From Mycobacterium gallinarum (GTDB lineage Bacteria > Actinomycetota > Actinomycetes > Mycobacteriales > Mycobacteriaceae), in assembly GCF_010726765.1 (NCBI RefSeq), contig NZ_AP022601.1:3968001-4032000 (forward strand): a stretch of 64,000 bases of DNA. Reading direction: 5' to 3'. Shown here piece after piece: positions 40,438 through 47,591 of the stretch (its first letter is position 1; each line of letters begins with the position of its first letter). The translations under genes were made by a program, and so were the position numbers. Below the pieces are notes generated by a model. That model saw only the letters and a program-made list of their open reading frames with translations. It searched no databases and was not told the DNA's origin.

Positions 40438-40818
40438 AAGACTGCCACAAGCGCTTCAGGTATGACGAATGACTCGCGCAGTAGGTGATCTTGGGCGTGC
40501 CCTGGCGCGACGGTGACGTCCTACGCGTAGCGCGCATGACGCATCGCACGCGACGTAACGCACGGGCGCGTACAGGCGCTCTGAGCGCGCCCACACGCGA
40601 TACACCGTCGATATTCAAAGGCAACGCAGGTCATACGGCCAGGTGGGACCCGTTATCGCAGGCCTGGGAATTTAGCTGTCGGAACTTGGACGCACAGCGA
40701 CCGTCAAAGACACTGCGCCGCCCGAGAGTGACGTGTGAGGGTGTGGGCGCCTGGGTCATCCGCACGAAAACCCACTCACACACGTACGCATGTGCAAGCG
40801 GGCCTCGGCGCTGTGTGG
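40438..40818. other. Intergenic region upstream of the restriction gene
   Basis: About 380 bp without a gene that can be supported. It should contain the promoter for the restriction gene on the minus strand. The DNA is rich in short GCGC and ACGC repeats (for example around 40500-40600), but no ordered iteron array or stable RNA was identified. Confidence 0.4.
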
Positions 40819-41034
40819 TCAGTCCTTGTAGGCGACGGCGATCACGGTGCCATCGGCGCGCACGACGTTGTAGACATCGTGTCCCATGTCGTCGTCGTGA
40901 AACAGTAGCTCCAACGTGACGTTGCCCAATGCGTCGAGCATGTCATCATGTGAGCCCATAAAGATCGGATCAGGATCAGACTCTTCATCGTCCGTAATCG
41001 CATAGACTTCAATGGTTTTCGTGTTTGTCGTCAT
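40819..41034 (-). CDS. Small acidic element protein, unknown function
   Basis: A 71-residue acidic protein with a beta-strand N-terminus (TKTIEVYAITDDEESDP) and C-terminal strands (YNVVRADGTVIAVAYKD). No match is recognised. Small acidic proteins next to restriction systems can be inhibitors or DNA mimics, but there is no motif to support that here. It lies alone between two gaps of about 400 bp and is oriented with the capsid gene. Confidence 0.55.
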   Translation of the reverse strand: MTTNTKTIEVYAITDDEESDPDPIFMGSHDDMLDALGNVTLELLFHDDDMGHDVYNVVRADGTVIAVAYKD

Positions 41035-41445
41035 ACATCCATCGTAAGAGACTTCGCATCACAACCCAACAGTTCAGCACGTGGATCACGTTGCGCTGCA
41101 ACAGGACGCGGCGCGTAGTACAGGAATCAGCCATACCTAACACGTTGCGCATCTACCAGTGAACGGCGATGCCGGAGAGGAATGGCAAACAGCATCACCG
41201 TTCAAAGGTGGGCGCACTTTGAGGGTTGGGTTGGGACCTCAAGCGCTGCACCAGATTCAAAGTTTGAGGGGAAGGCCCGACACGCCACACGACGCCCGAG
41301 CTCAAAGAAGGAATCGCTGCACCCAGACCTTCCCCGTTGCCTCCCGCGCATCAGCCACCAAGCTTGGGTCGGGAGACCTTTCGCTATTCAGTTGTGTTTC
41401 CTTGTCCCCGCAAAGACCCAACTGTTTGTCTACGGGGACGAGGTC
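41035..41445. other. Intergenic region with hairpin at 41404-41439
   Basis: This 411-bp gap between the capsid stop and the acidic protein has no convincing gene. Just after the capsid stop, GTCCCCG (41404-41410) and CGGGGAC (41433-41439) form a stem with an inner GAC/GTC pair. On the minus strand this could end capsid transcription, although no T-tract follows. Confidence 0.5.
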
Positions 41446-42309
41446 TTACACGCCCGCGGTGAGCGGCACGACGACGAGGCGATCCGGCTTGGCGACCTTG
41501 GCCCCGAAGCGCCACGTGATACGCAGCGCCATGGAGTCGTAGTTGAACAGCCACTCGGAACTCTGTGCGAGCAGCACGGGGCCGGACACCGACAGAATGG
41601 CGCGCTTGTCGAGCACCACGAGCTGATCCTCCGGCACGTCCTTGTCGACCAGAACCGGCACGTTGAGCAGCGCTCGTGCGGGGGCAGTCGACGGTGCGCT
41701 GCCGGCGCCCAGGAGCGTCTGCGCGGAATCCGCGGCCAGCTTCATCTTGGACAGCTGCGCCCAGCCATTCGGGTGAACCAGGATATTCGAGGCCTGACCG
41801 CCGTCAGCTTCGATCTTGGCGATGGCATCGACCACCGGATCCAGCGACCCAGCCGTCTCGATGTCATCGGCCTCTTCGGTGACGCCCGTCAGGATTCCCG
41901 CGGGGGGAGTCGCCGCCGGGGCCACGGGTGCTGCTTGAGTCAGGAACGCACGGTTGGCCTTTCGGATGACCGCTTCACGAGCAGCCGACGACAACAGCGC
42001 CGACGCGTCAGGTTGGCCCATCTGCTCCCGCGATACGGGAACAAGAATTGCCACCTTGCCCGTGAAGATCTGGACCTGCGTGTCCTCCGGATCGCTTTCG
42101 GGAATGGGCGTTCCCTCGGCGACGAATCCGGGCTGGTCCTCGAACGACACGTAAGGCACCAGGACCGAGGGGGCATCGCCGTCCACGGCACCGGCAATGG
42201 TCGAGCACTGCAGGATCAGCGCCTGCGAGACGATGTCCTTGGGCGCAACGCCGCGGACATCCATTGCCAGTGCCTTTACGGCATCCGGCGTTGAAAATGG
42301 AGTAGACAT
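41446..42309 (-). CDS. HK97-type phage major capsid protein
   Basis: A 287-residue capsid protein. The conserved N-arm and A-domain features are ILQCSTIAGAVDG, then VPYVSFEDQPGFVAEGTPIP and QIFTGKVAILVPVSREQMGQ, the usual 'aVaEg..i..s' and 'S.E.l' signatures of HK97-fold capsids. There is no N-terminal delta domain or scaffold fused to it. The ATG at 42309 is preferred, with AGAGAAG upstream; a longer frame has no RBS. No portal, protease or terminase lies next to it. In phiRv1-type elements a single capsid gene is also retained, and in capsid-forming phage satellites it makes a small head. Confidence 0.88.
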   Translation of the reverse strand: MSTPFSTPDAVKALAMDVRGVAPKDIVSQALILQCSTIAGAVDGDAPSVLVPYVSFEDQPGFVAEGTPIPESDPEDTQVQIFTGKVAILVPVSREQMGQPDASALLSSAAREAVIRKANRAFLTQAAPVAPAATPPAGILTGVTEEADDIETAGSLDPVVDAIAKIEADGGQASNILVHPNGWAQLSKMKLAADSAQTLLGAGSAPSTAPARALLNVPVLVDKDVPEDQLVVLDKRAILSVSGPVLLAQSSEWLFNYDSMALRITWRFGAKVAKPDRLVVVPLTAGV

Positions 42310-42613
42310 TTCTCTTCTCTCTGGGTTTGTGTTTGGTTGCGCGCATTCAGCATCCCGATCCGATGCTTGTTGCACGACTTTCAGGTGTGGGAATACAACC
42401 TGTGCGCGAAAGGAATTGAGTTACCGTACTAGCCTCGTCAGGCCCCAGCTTGCCGCGCTGGTGAGCGTGCATCTCACGCTACACACCGGGAAATTCCAAG
42501 GCAATCAGCGAGTTTCGCGTGTCGCGCCGTGCCTGAGCGCCTCTGTGCGCTCCTGACAATTCGACTACGCGTGATTCATCGCAGCGGACACGTTCAGACG
42601 CGCTACGGACGCC
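42310..42613. other. Intergenic region upstream of the capsid gene
   Basis: About 300 bp with no supported gene. It must hold the promoter for the capsid gene on the minus strand. No phage-like operator or clear -10/-35 pair was identified with confidence. Confidence 0.4.
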
Positions 42614-43114
42614 TCAGAGGCCTCTGCGAAGCCACTCGTTCACGTCGTCGCGCGTCATCGTCGCCTCACGCGCATACGCGCAGTCCGACGTGTGGTCGTC
42701 GCCGTCAGCGTCACAGCACGGAGACGCAGGCCCAATCCAACCAAGTGCATGCTCTTGCTCATCGACGTGTCCGACGCCACCTGGCTCCCCGTCAAGATTC
42801 TCGATCAGCTCAGTACGCCAGGTCTTCATCGAGCGCGCTTCGTTCACCGTCAAGGTCGGCAAGCGATTGTCCACACAACGCTGTCCGGGAATGGCTGAGG
42901 GGCAGGAGTTGTCGTGGATCATCTGGTTGAAGTGAACCTGATCCGCCTCACGCGTAACGCTGTCGAACGTGATCCAGATGCGAACGTACGGCGAGCGACA
43001 GTCCACACACAGCATTCGCTTGAGCACATGAATCCGCGTACGGCCTCGGCCCATGCCGCAATACTCGGCATACTGTCCGATTGAATGGCCCGTAGTTCTC
43101 ATGGTCATAAACAT
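42614..43114 (-). CDS. Cysteine-containing element protein, unknown function
   Basis: A 166-residue protein. The N-terminal half has paired cysteines (RMLCVDCRSPYVRIWITF) suggesting a zinc ribbon, and the C-terminal half has a further cysteine pair (SPCCDADGDDHTSDC). The ATG at 43114 was chosen because GGCGGTGA lies a few bases upstream. It follows the repeat-rich region at 43140-43315 on the same strand as the ATPase gene. A DNA-binding or nuclease accessory function is a guess. Confidence 0.55.
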   Translation of the reverse strand: MFMTMRTTGHSIGQYAEYCGMGRGRTRIHVLKRMLCVDCRSPYVRIWITFDSVTREADQVHFNQMIHDNSCPSAIPGQRCVDNRLPTLTVNEARSMKTWRTELIENLDGEPGGVGHVDEQEHALGWIGPASPCCDADGDDHTSDCAYAREATMTRDDVNEWLRRGL

Positions 43115-43139
43115 CTGTTGTCACCGCCTTTCGCCATCA

Positions 43140-43315
43140 ATCCTAAGATGAGGCGACTGAAGGAGATTCGTCGTTTAATCTCTCGTTTTCTATACCATAT
43201 TCCACTTCGTGTCATATATATGGTAAAAGACGACGTTTGTTGACGTGCGAGAATGCGATTTAACGACGACCTTAGGTCATTTAACGACGTGCGAGAATGC
43301 GAATAAAAGACGACC
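43140..43315. repeat. Repeat-rich noncoding region, candidate replication origin or operator
   Basis: Directly 3' of the RepA-like gene, the 17-mer GACGTGCGAGAATGCGA occurs at 43242-43258 and 43286-43302. AAAAGACGAC occurs twice (43225-43234 and 43306-43315) and TTTAACGACG twice (43259-43268 and 43280-43289). An inverted pair TACCATAT (43193-43200) and ATATGGTA (43218-43225) frames an AT-rich stretch. Ordered direct repeats plus an AT-rich inverted repeat beside an ATPase gene is the layout of an iteron origin. Function is inferred. Confidence 0.5.
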
Positions 43316-44623
43316 TCAGACCTCATCGTCACCCGCCCCCTTGATAACCCAAGCCCGGTATGCCTTGCGAACGCGTGCAGCGCCACCTGTCACACCACGC
43401 TCACACTGCGCCTCAGACGCATCTGGGTGCTCGGTCATATACCTTTCGACTCGCCGCTCGATCTCGTCATCCGACACCGGCTGGCGTCCTCGCTTACGAG
43501 TCGCCGCCGCCTTAGGCGGATCGCCTGCGTCGGCAATGTCGTCCTCGGTTAGTGCGCCGCGTTCCTTCAGCCTGCACAGGCGTGTGGAATCGTCTCGTAT
43601 CAGTTCCGTTTCTGGCATGCTCACGTCGCGCCCGTGGGCCGAAAACATACGAGCGGCATAGGGCTTGTTCGCATTCTTGAGCCACAGCGAGATTGAAGCG
43701 TCGTGCCAACCACCCCAGGAATCAGCTCCTCGTGGTCGCACGGGCGTAGTCACACGATTGGCGTGGAGCGGGATGACCAGATGCGACATGCCCGCCTCGG
43801 CCTTGATCTGATCCAGGTGTGACGTAATGACTTTCACTTCGTCGTTGGAGTCCTCGTTCTTGCACCCTGCAGCGGTCATAGCGCGTCCACCGGGATCGAG
43901 TGCGAGTGTTTCTACGTCGTGCATCAAACAGACGTTCACGAGCCACTCAGCGCCTCCGTCAGACAACAGCGGCACGCTCGCGTAGTCGCGCAGGTGCATC
44001 GTCAGCACCTTGTCGGAATCCAGGCCCATGTCACGCATCCACTCGGCCAACAGGGCCGGTGTGAGTTCGTAGTTCAGAAACAGCACCTTGCCGTTCAGCG
44101 GGTCGACAACCTCGAACTCGCCGAGGTATGGCTCACCAGTGACTAGCGACTTGATGAGTTCCAGAGTGCGCTCGGTCTTTCCGCACTTGTTACCCCCGAC
44201 AACGGTCATGTTTCCGTGGTCTGGCAACAGGTTGGTGATCCGGTGCTTCGGCACGTCTTTTGCCGCCTCTTGCAGTTCCTCATACGTGAGCACGTCGGGC
44301 AGCTTCGACAGCGCCGCCTGGACGCCGAGATTCTGCACTCGCTTGCGGGCAATGGCTTCGGCTTTGAACTCGAACTCAAGCTGATCTGCCCGGTCGTTGA
44401 CTGTCGCACTTTCGTCCGGTGCCGGTGTGGCCATGACAACTGGTTGCTCGCCGCCTTTCGACGCCCACACCTCGTGCCAGATCTGGTCGAGCACCTCGTC
44501 TGGGTTATTCCCGAGATGCGGACGAAAGTTCTCGGCTAATTCGAGGAACTGGTTCTTGTAACCGTTTTCGTTTCGAGTTCTCTTGGCGAGCGTGCGGACG
44601 TGTTCTAGAACTGTGTGGTTCAC
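43316..44623 (-). CDS. RepA/RecA-like AAA ATPase of the replication module
   Basis: A 435-residue RecA-fold ATPase resembling plasmid RepA helicases and phage AAA_25 proteins. An N-terminal region of about 130 residues precedes Walker A GGNKCGKTERTLELIKSL and Walker B VETLALDPGGR. The C-terminal part (DEIERRVERYMTEHPDASEA) reads as a winged-helix domain. The GTG at 44623 was chosen because AGGAG lies 11 bases upstream and the previous gene stops two bases before it. In phiRv1 the comparable slot holds a P4-type primase, so this element seems to use a different replication protein. The putative origin lies just downstream. Confidence 0.8.
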   Translation of the reverse strand: MNHTVLEHVRTLAKRTRNENGYKNQFLELAENFRPHLGNNPDEVLDQIWHEVWASKGGEQPVVMATPAPDESATVNDRADQLEFEFKAEAIARKRVQNLGVQAALSKLPDVLTYEELQEAAKDVPKHRITNLLPDHGNMTVVGGNKCGKTERTLELIKSLVTGEPYLGEFEVVDPLNGKVLFLNYELTPALLAEWMRDMGLDSDKVLTMHLRDYASVPLLSDGGAEWLVNVCLMHDVETLALDPGGRAMTAAGCKNEDSNDEVKVITSHLDQIKAEAGMSHLVIPLHANRVTTPVRPRGADSWGGWHDASISLWLKNANKPYAARMFSAHGRDVSMPETELIRDDSTRLCRLKERGALTEDDIADAGDPPKAAATRKRGRQPVSDDEIERRVERYMTEHPDASEAQCERGVTGGAARVRKAYRAWVIKGAGDDEV

Positions 44624-44624
44624 G

Positions 44625-44954
44625 TCAATAACTCCTAATCTCGACACGCACGACTTGGTGCTTGCGCTCACACCCACCGCCACAAGCGATGTAGTCGATT
44701 TCCGCCTTGCGGTGACGGGCATCTTCGAGCGTTTCGCACAGGATCACCGTGGCGTAGTGACCGCGGCGCCTACGACCGTTGCACCATGAGATTGAGGCGT
44801 ACTGTCCCACACCGGCGATCCAGTTCACCTTGGTGCCGAGGGCACATTCCAGAAAGGTTGTCTCATTGCGGTGCTGTCTGGAGCAATTGTGCTGACGATA
44901 GGTCTTAACTCGGGCCTTACGTCTAAAGTCAAGAATCTCGGGTTTGGCCCTCAC
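44625..44954 (-). CDS. Cysteine-rich element protein
   Basis: A 109-residue protein from the GTG at 44954, which overlaps the stop of the upstream small gene as GTGA. Regularly spaced cysteines occur in ECALGTKVNWIAGVG, SISWCNGRRRRGHY and YIACGGGCERKH, suggesting a zinc-stabilised fold. A longer frame on the same strand to 45161 exists, but the reading adopted here follows the stop-start overlaps of the neighbouring genes. It precedes the ATPase gene by one base, so the two are probably translationally coupled. Function unknown. Confidence 0.6.
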   Translation of the reverse strand: MRAKPEILDFRRKARVKTYRQHNCSRQHRNETTFLECALGTKVNWIAGVGQYASISWCNGRRRRGHYATVILCETLEDARHRKAEIDYIACGGGCERKHQVVRVEIRSY

Positions 44955-45130
44955 GTCAGTAACTCCTTCATCTCGTCGTCCATCACACCCAGCTTCTTGA
45001 TATGCACGCGCACGTGGCCCTGCTCGCATTCCAGGACGAACCGCGCCGTGTAGTACTCCCCGTTGGTGCGGTAAGTCGAATGGCAGAGCCACGATGGACG
45101 CACAGCATGCGTGGCATTGCCGTACCTCAT
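44951..45130 (-). CDS. Small element protein of 59 residues
   Basis: An open frame of 59 codons, below the usual length cut-off. It reads as structured protein: YRTNGEYYTARFVLECEQGH followed by VRVHIKKLGVMDDEMKELLT. It starts at ATG 45130 with GAGGG upstream and its stop overlaps the next start (GTGA). The alternating strands and final helix look like a small beta-alpha fold. No function can be assigned. Confidence 0.5.
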   Translation of the reverse strand: MRYGNATHAVRPSWLCHSTYRTNGEYYTARFVLECEQGHVRVHIKKLGVMDDEMKELLT

Positions 45131-45157
45131 TGCCCTCGAGGGGCACGCTAAGTTGCA

Positions 45158-45310
45158 TCATCGCTTCTTCTCCTTGAGTTTCTGGATTACGCGTTCGCGC
45201 TCCGACATATCGCGGTGCGGTGTGGTATTCCCCTCAGGCGTAGCCCGTTCCTGTTTCTTGTCGCCCGCTGAGGCTGTACGCCAACGGGCCTTGAATGCTC
45301 GGTTGGTCAT
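45158..45310 (-). CDS. Small basic element protein of 50 residues
   Basis: The frame starts at ATG 45310, overlapping the stop of the upstream gene as ATGA, and ends at 45158. The product is very basic (MTNRAFKARWRTASAGDKKQ, with C-terminal KLKEKKR), consistent with nucleic-acid binding. It was noticed only by reading short frames and the start-stop overlaps on both sides. Function unknown. Confidence 0.5.
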   Translation of the reverse strand: MTNRAFKARWRTASAGDKKQERATPEGNTTPHRDMSERERVIQKLKEKKR

Positions 45311-45477
45311 TTGCCCTTCGCTGCTTTCTTCGCCGCTTCACGCTTCGCCGTTTGCCTGGCCCAACGCCTCTTTTCCTTTGCGAGGTATTCCGGATCGGCC
45401 CGACGTATCCTGCGACGCTCGTTGGATTTCTCCAAATACTCGGCATAACCTTCCTCGCCCTTTTTTGGGTGTGCCAT
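45307..45477 (-). CDS. Small highly charged element protein of 56 residues
   Basis: Chosen start ATG 45477 with GAGAGG seven bases upstream. The chain is rich in Arg, Lys and Glu (KSNERRRIRRADPEYLAKEK, then RQTAKREAAKKAAKGK) and probably forms one long helix. Similar repeats occur in small phage HNH/endonuclease-VII accessory proteins, but no zinc ligands are present here. It is the first gene of the coupled train that runs to the ATPase. Confidence 0.5.
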   Translation of the reverse strand: MAHPKKGEEGYAEYLEKSNERRRIRRADPEYLAKEKRRWARQTAKREAAKKAAKGK

Positions 45478-45602
45478 TACCATTCCTCTCAATTTGTTTG
45501 TGGCAGTGACAATTCACACAATATTCCGCCATAACTCCCGCCAATTTTCGACAACGCATTGACGTGGCGGTATCCGGCGTGTCCGATTTAATTCGAGAAA
45601 TA

Positions 45603-45651
45603 AAAAGGCCCGATCCCACACCGAGAGAAATGGCGCAGGACCGGGCCTTTT
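45603..45651 (-). terminator. Strong hairpin terminator
   Basis: AAAAGGCCCG and CGGGCCTTTT pair perfectly around a loop of about 29 bases. On the minus strand the stem is followed by TATTT, which suits termination after the 45663-45848 gene; the A/T-flanked stem could also work on the plus strand. It isolates that gene from the replication operon. Confidence 0.8.
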
Positions 45652-45662
45652 GGGTCGAGCTA

Positions 45663-45848
45663 CTAGCGCGGGACTAGGTTGGTGTAGTCGCTGAGGTACT
45701 TGTGAAAGTGTTTCTCGCAGAACCAGTCGTCAACGCAGTACTGGTCGTCGTGGACCTTGGCGACAGCCGGGCCATAGCACCGGTCGTCTAAGTCCTCGAA
45801 GGCCTCCATCTGCTGGCAACGTGGCAACAGGGTGATGGTTCGATCCAT
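45663..45848 (-). CDS. Small cysteine/histidine-rich element protein
   Basis: A 61-residue protein with start ATG 45848 behind GGAGG. Cys and His residues are spaced as CQQMEAFEDLDDRC and then CVDDWFCEKHFHKYL, which could bind one zinc ion. It has its own terminator downstream and another upstream (45872-45899), so it forms a single-gene unit. Such short zinc proteins are common in phage early regions; function unknown. Confidence 0.55.
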   Translation of the reverse strand: MDRTITLLPRCQQMEAFEDLDDRCYGPAVAKVHDDQYCVDDWFCEKHFHKYLSDYTNLVPR

Positions 45849-45871
45849 ACTTTCCTCCAGATATAGAAGAA

Positions 45872-45899
45872 GCCCCCGCCGGACCATCCGGACGAGGGC
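45872..45899 (-). terminator. Hairpin terminator downstream of the 46046 gene
   Basis: On the minus strand GCCC-TCG-TCCGG pairs with CCGG-C-GGGGC around an ATGG loop and is followed by TTCTTCT. It lies about 150 bp past the stop of the 46046-46561 gene and before the 45848 start, so it should end transcription from the right end of the element. Confidence 0.6.
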
Positions 45900-46045
45900 A
45901 CAAAAAATCTCCACGGGTTCTGTTCCGCGGAGACACGTCAGTGTAGCAAGGGCAAGGTCCGCCAGAGCTGTTGTCGCTGGTCAGACCGAGCACACGAAAA
46001 GAGCGACACCACCCAGAAGGTGATGCCGCCCTTGACGTCGAACGG

Positions 46046-46561
46046 TTACGCGGACTCGCGAGGGGGCGGCCGCAACAGGAAGTAGGCCGTCAGGTCGTTC
46101 AACTTGGCGGCGATCTCCTTCCGGCGCGTTACCGTCCGCTTGCCGACACCGGCCAACTCGCCGATCATCGACATGACCGTCGGGAACGATGTCGCGTTGG
46201 CCAGGCGCGGGATGAAATTGCCGATCTCGGCACGCTCATCAATCGCCCTCATCACGACACCGTCGACCGGGCTCACGATGTTCGGATCGTCGGTCAGCGC
46301 CTTGATCTCGTTGCCCACCGAGATGATCTGTTCGAGGCGCTGCGCGACCTCGGGCTGCGCGCCGACCATCGCTTCATAACACCGGCGAAGGTGCCGCTTG
46401 AACTCTTCCCAGTTGCGCATCAGATCGTCGATCGGATTCTGCGTACGGGGCTGCCTCGGCAGCGGATCCACGTCCGCCTTGATCGCGAGGAACTCATTCA
46501 CCGCGGCGACGAACCGAGAGATCGGATCGTCCAACGGGTCCTGCGGATTCGGAGCTGGCAT
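46046..46561 (-). CDS. Element protein with possible HTH, unknown function
   Basis: A 171-residue protein, acidic and helical, with Pro-rich N-terminus (MPAPNPQDPLDDPISRFV). Near the C-terminus MIGELAGVGKRTVTRRKEI looks like a helix-turn-helix, so a regulator or a small-terminase-like role is possible; neither is proven. The ATG at 46561 has GAAGG six bases upstream. It reads inward from the right end, and its promoter must lie in the 340-bp end region. Confidence 0.55.
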   Translation of the reverse strand: MPAPNPQDPLDDPISRFVAAVNEFLAIKADVDPLPRQPRTQNPIDDLMRNWEEFKRHLRRCYEAMVGAQPEVAQRLEQIISVGNEIKALTDDPNIVSPVDGVVMRAIDERAEIGNFIPRLANATSFPTVMSMIGELAGVGKRTVTRRKEIAAKLNDLTAYFLLRPPPRESA

Positions 46562-46903
46562 GATGCCTTCCCAGCTGAGAGAGAGGAAACACGAGGTCAC
46601 CATTCGGGCCATTTTTGGACCCAGAACCCGCTCTGCGTGTAACGTCTCTCAGAGCATCCTCAGAAAATGCATCTCAAGGCGCTAAACCCTCGGCCGGCGA
46701 CATCACCCCGGACGGGGGTTTCGTCATCTCAACTGGTCTGTAGACACTACACCTAGTGTCCGACATTACGACTGGACACAACATCTTCCTGAATTACAAT
46801 TTTCAGATTTCGCAGTTCACCCGCGTGTCGGTCACAAATCCTCGGCGTGTCGGGGTGTATACGCGGACACTACATGTAGTGGGTGTAAACGCGAATCATG
46901 GCG
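46562..46903 (+). promoter_or_regulatory. Right-end control region with outward promoter and operator-like palindromes
   Basis: No gene is supported in this 342-bp stretch. On the plus strand TGGACA (46773-46778), a 16-bp spacer and TACAAT (46795-46800) make a good SigA-type promoter pointing out of the element. Two related palindromes flank it: GACACTA-CACC-TAGTGTC (46743-46760) and CACTACATGTAGTG (46868-46881), sharing GACACTAC. In the excised circle this region would lie directly upstream of the integrase gene. Operator function is inferred. Confidence 0.6.
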
Positions 46904-46986
46904 TACTCGACCGTGGACATGCCGCTTTCGTCCACGATCATCACGGTCATTCGCGCCTGCACCGAACGAGCCCATTTGCGTATCAA
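46870..46986 (-). pseudogene. DUF4244 (Rv3656c, Flp-pilin-like) gene, N-terminal half
   Basis: The TTG at 46986, eight bases after GGGAGG, starts MIRKWARSVQARMTVMIVDE and continues SGMSTVEYA, the conserved pilin-like cleavage/STVEYA region. The frame then enters the element and stops after ten foreign codons at 46870. The protein is thus truncated to 38 residues without its membrane helix. The gene is the fifth of the tad operon and its loss should abolish the pilin-like subunit. Confidence 0.85.
46881..46928. other. attR, right junction of the element
   Basis: The element arm GGGTGTAAA (46881-46889) and the core GCGTACTCGA (46901-46910) pair with attL. The proposed crossover is TA 46904-46905. 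To the right, the DUF4244 coding sequence resumes as ESGMSTVEYA on the minus strand. Confidence 0.8.
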
Positions 46987-47015
46987 TTGATGTCCTCCCC
47001 ATCACTCGAAACCCC

Positions 47016-47591
47016 TTACAACACACCGGAACGCAACACATCCCCTGCCAACCCCGCCACGACGGGCACGATGCCCAGACACAAGAACGCCGGCAGATAG
47101 CACAATCCCAGCGGCCCCGCGATGAGCACCGACGCTCGTTCGGCCGCAGCGCGGGCGGCATCGGCGGCATCGTCGCGCGACTGCGAGGCCAATTCGGCGA
47201 CGCCTTGGGCCAACGCGGTGCCCGAGGCGGCTGACCGACGGGCGAGGCGCACGAACGCGTCGGTCTGACTGTCGGTGTCCGCAGGATCCGACCACGCCGT
47301 CGCAGAATCGGCCCCGAGCGCGAGCAGGTCTGCAGCACGATTCAGGATTTGGCCCAGAGGCCGTGGCGCGGACGGTGCGGTCGCCGCTGCGGCAGCCGAC
47401 ACCGCCATTCCCGAACGCAGACACGCGGCCAGCACCTCCAGAGCCGACGCCGTGGCCAGCGGATCGTCATCGGAAGCGGTGGCGCGGCGCTGTGGCCTCT
47501 CTGCCCCCAGACCTCGCACCTGGATGCGAGTCCGCGAGCTGTCCCCGCCGAGCAGTATCGCGACGGCCAATAGCACTGCAGCGTAGATCAT
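47016..47591 (-). CDS. TadC-like type II secretion F-family protein (Rv3657c)
   Basis: A 191-residue inner-membrane platform protein of the tad secretion system. A hydrophobic N-terminal helix (MIYAAVLLAVAILLGG) is followed by the T2SSF helical bundle (LEVLAACLRSGMAVSAAAAA) and a C-terminal membrane pair (LCYLPAFLCLGIVPVVAGLA). The ATG at 47591 overlaps the tadB stop as ATGA. It is shorter than TadC of proteobacteria, as usual for the actinobacterial version. Confidence 0.85.
   Translation of the reverse strand: MIYAAVLLAVAILLGGDSSRTRIQVRGLGAERPQRRATASDDDPLATASALEVLAACLRSGMAVSAAAAATAPSAPRPLGQILNRAADLLALGADSATAWSDPADTDSQTDAFVRLARRSAASGTALAQGVAELASQSRDDAADAARAAAERASVLIAGPLGLCYLPAFLCLGIVPVVAGLAGDVLRSGVL

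Larger units (their letters stand above)
36302..46905. mobile_element. phiRv1-like minimal prophage or phage satellite integrated in DUF4244
   Basis: About 10.6 kb of DNA that differs from its surroundings: it has AT-richer stretches, many genes under 70 codons and phage functions. It encodes a serine integrase, an HTH protein, a restriction-modification pair, an HK97-type capsid and a RepA-like ATPase. It lacks recognisable portal, terminase, protease and tail genes. Size, recombinase class and the presence of capsid without a full structural module resemble the M. tuberculosis elements phiRv1 and phiRv2. The insertion target (the tad operon DUF4244 gene) and the restriction cargo differ from those. 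Boundaries come from the shared core and the restored host gene. Confidence 0.88.

Noticed and set aside
43140..43315. CRISPR array
   Set aside because: The direct repeats occur only twice, have short unequal spacing and no spacers of constant length. No cas gene is present in the window.
44625..45161. A single 178-residue gene instead of two short genes
   Set aside because: The first 69 codons read poorly as protein, while the 59-codon frame across them looks structured and has stop-start overlaps on its downstream side. The longer reading is not excluded, so it is noted in the findings.
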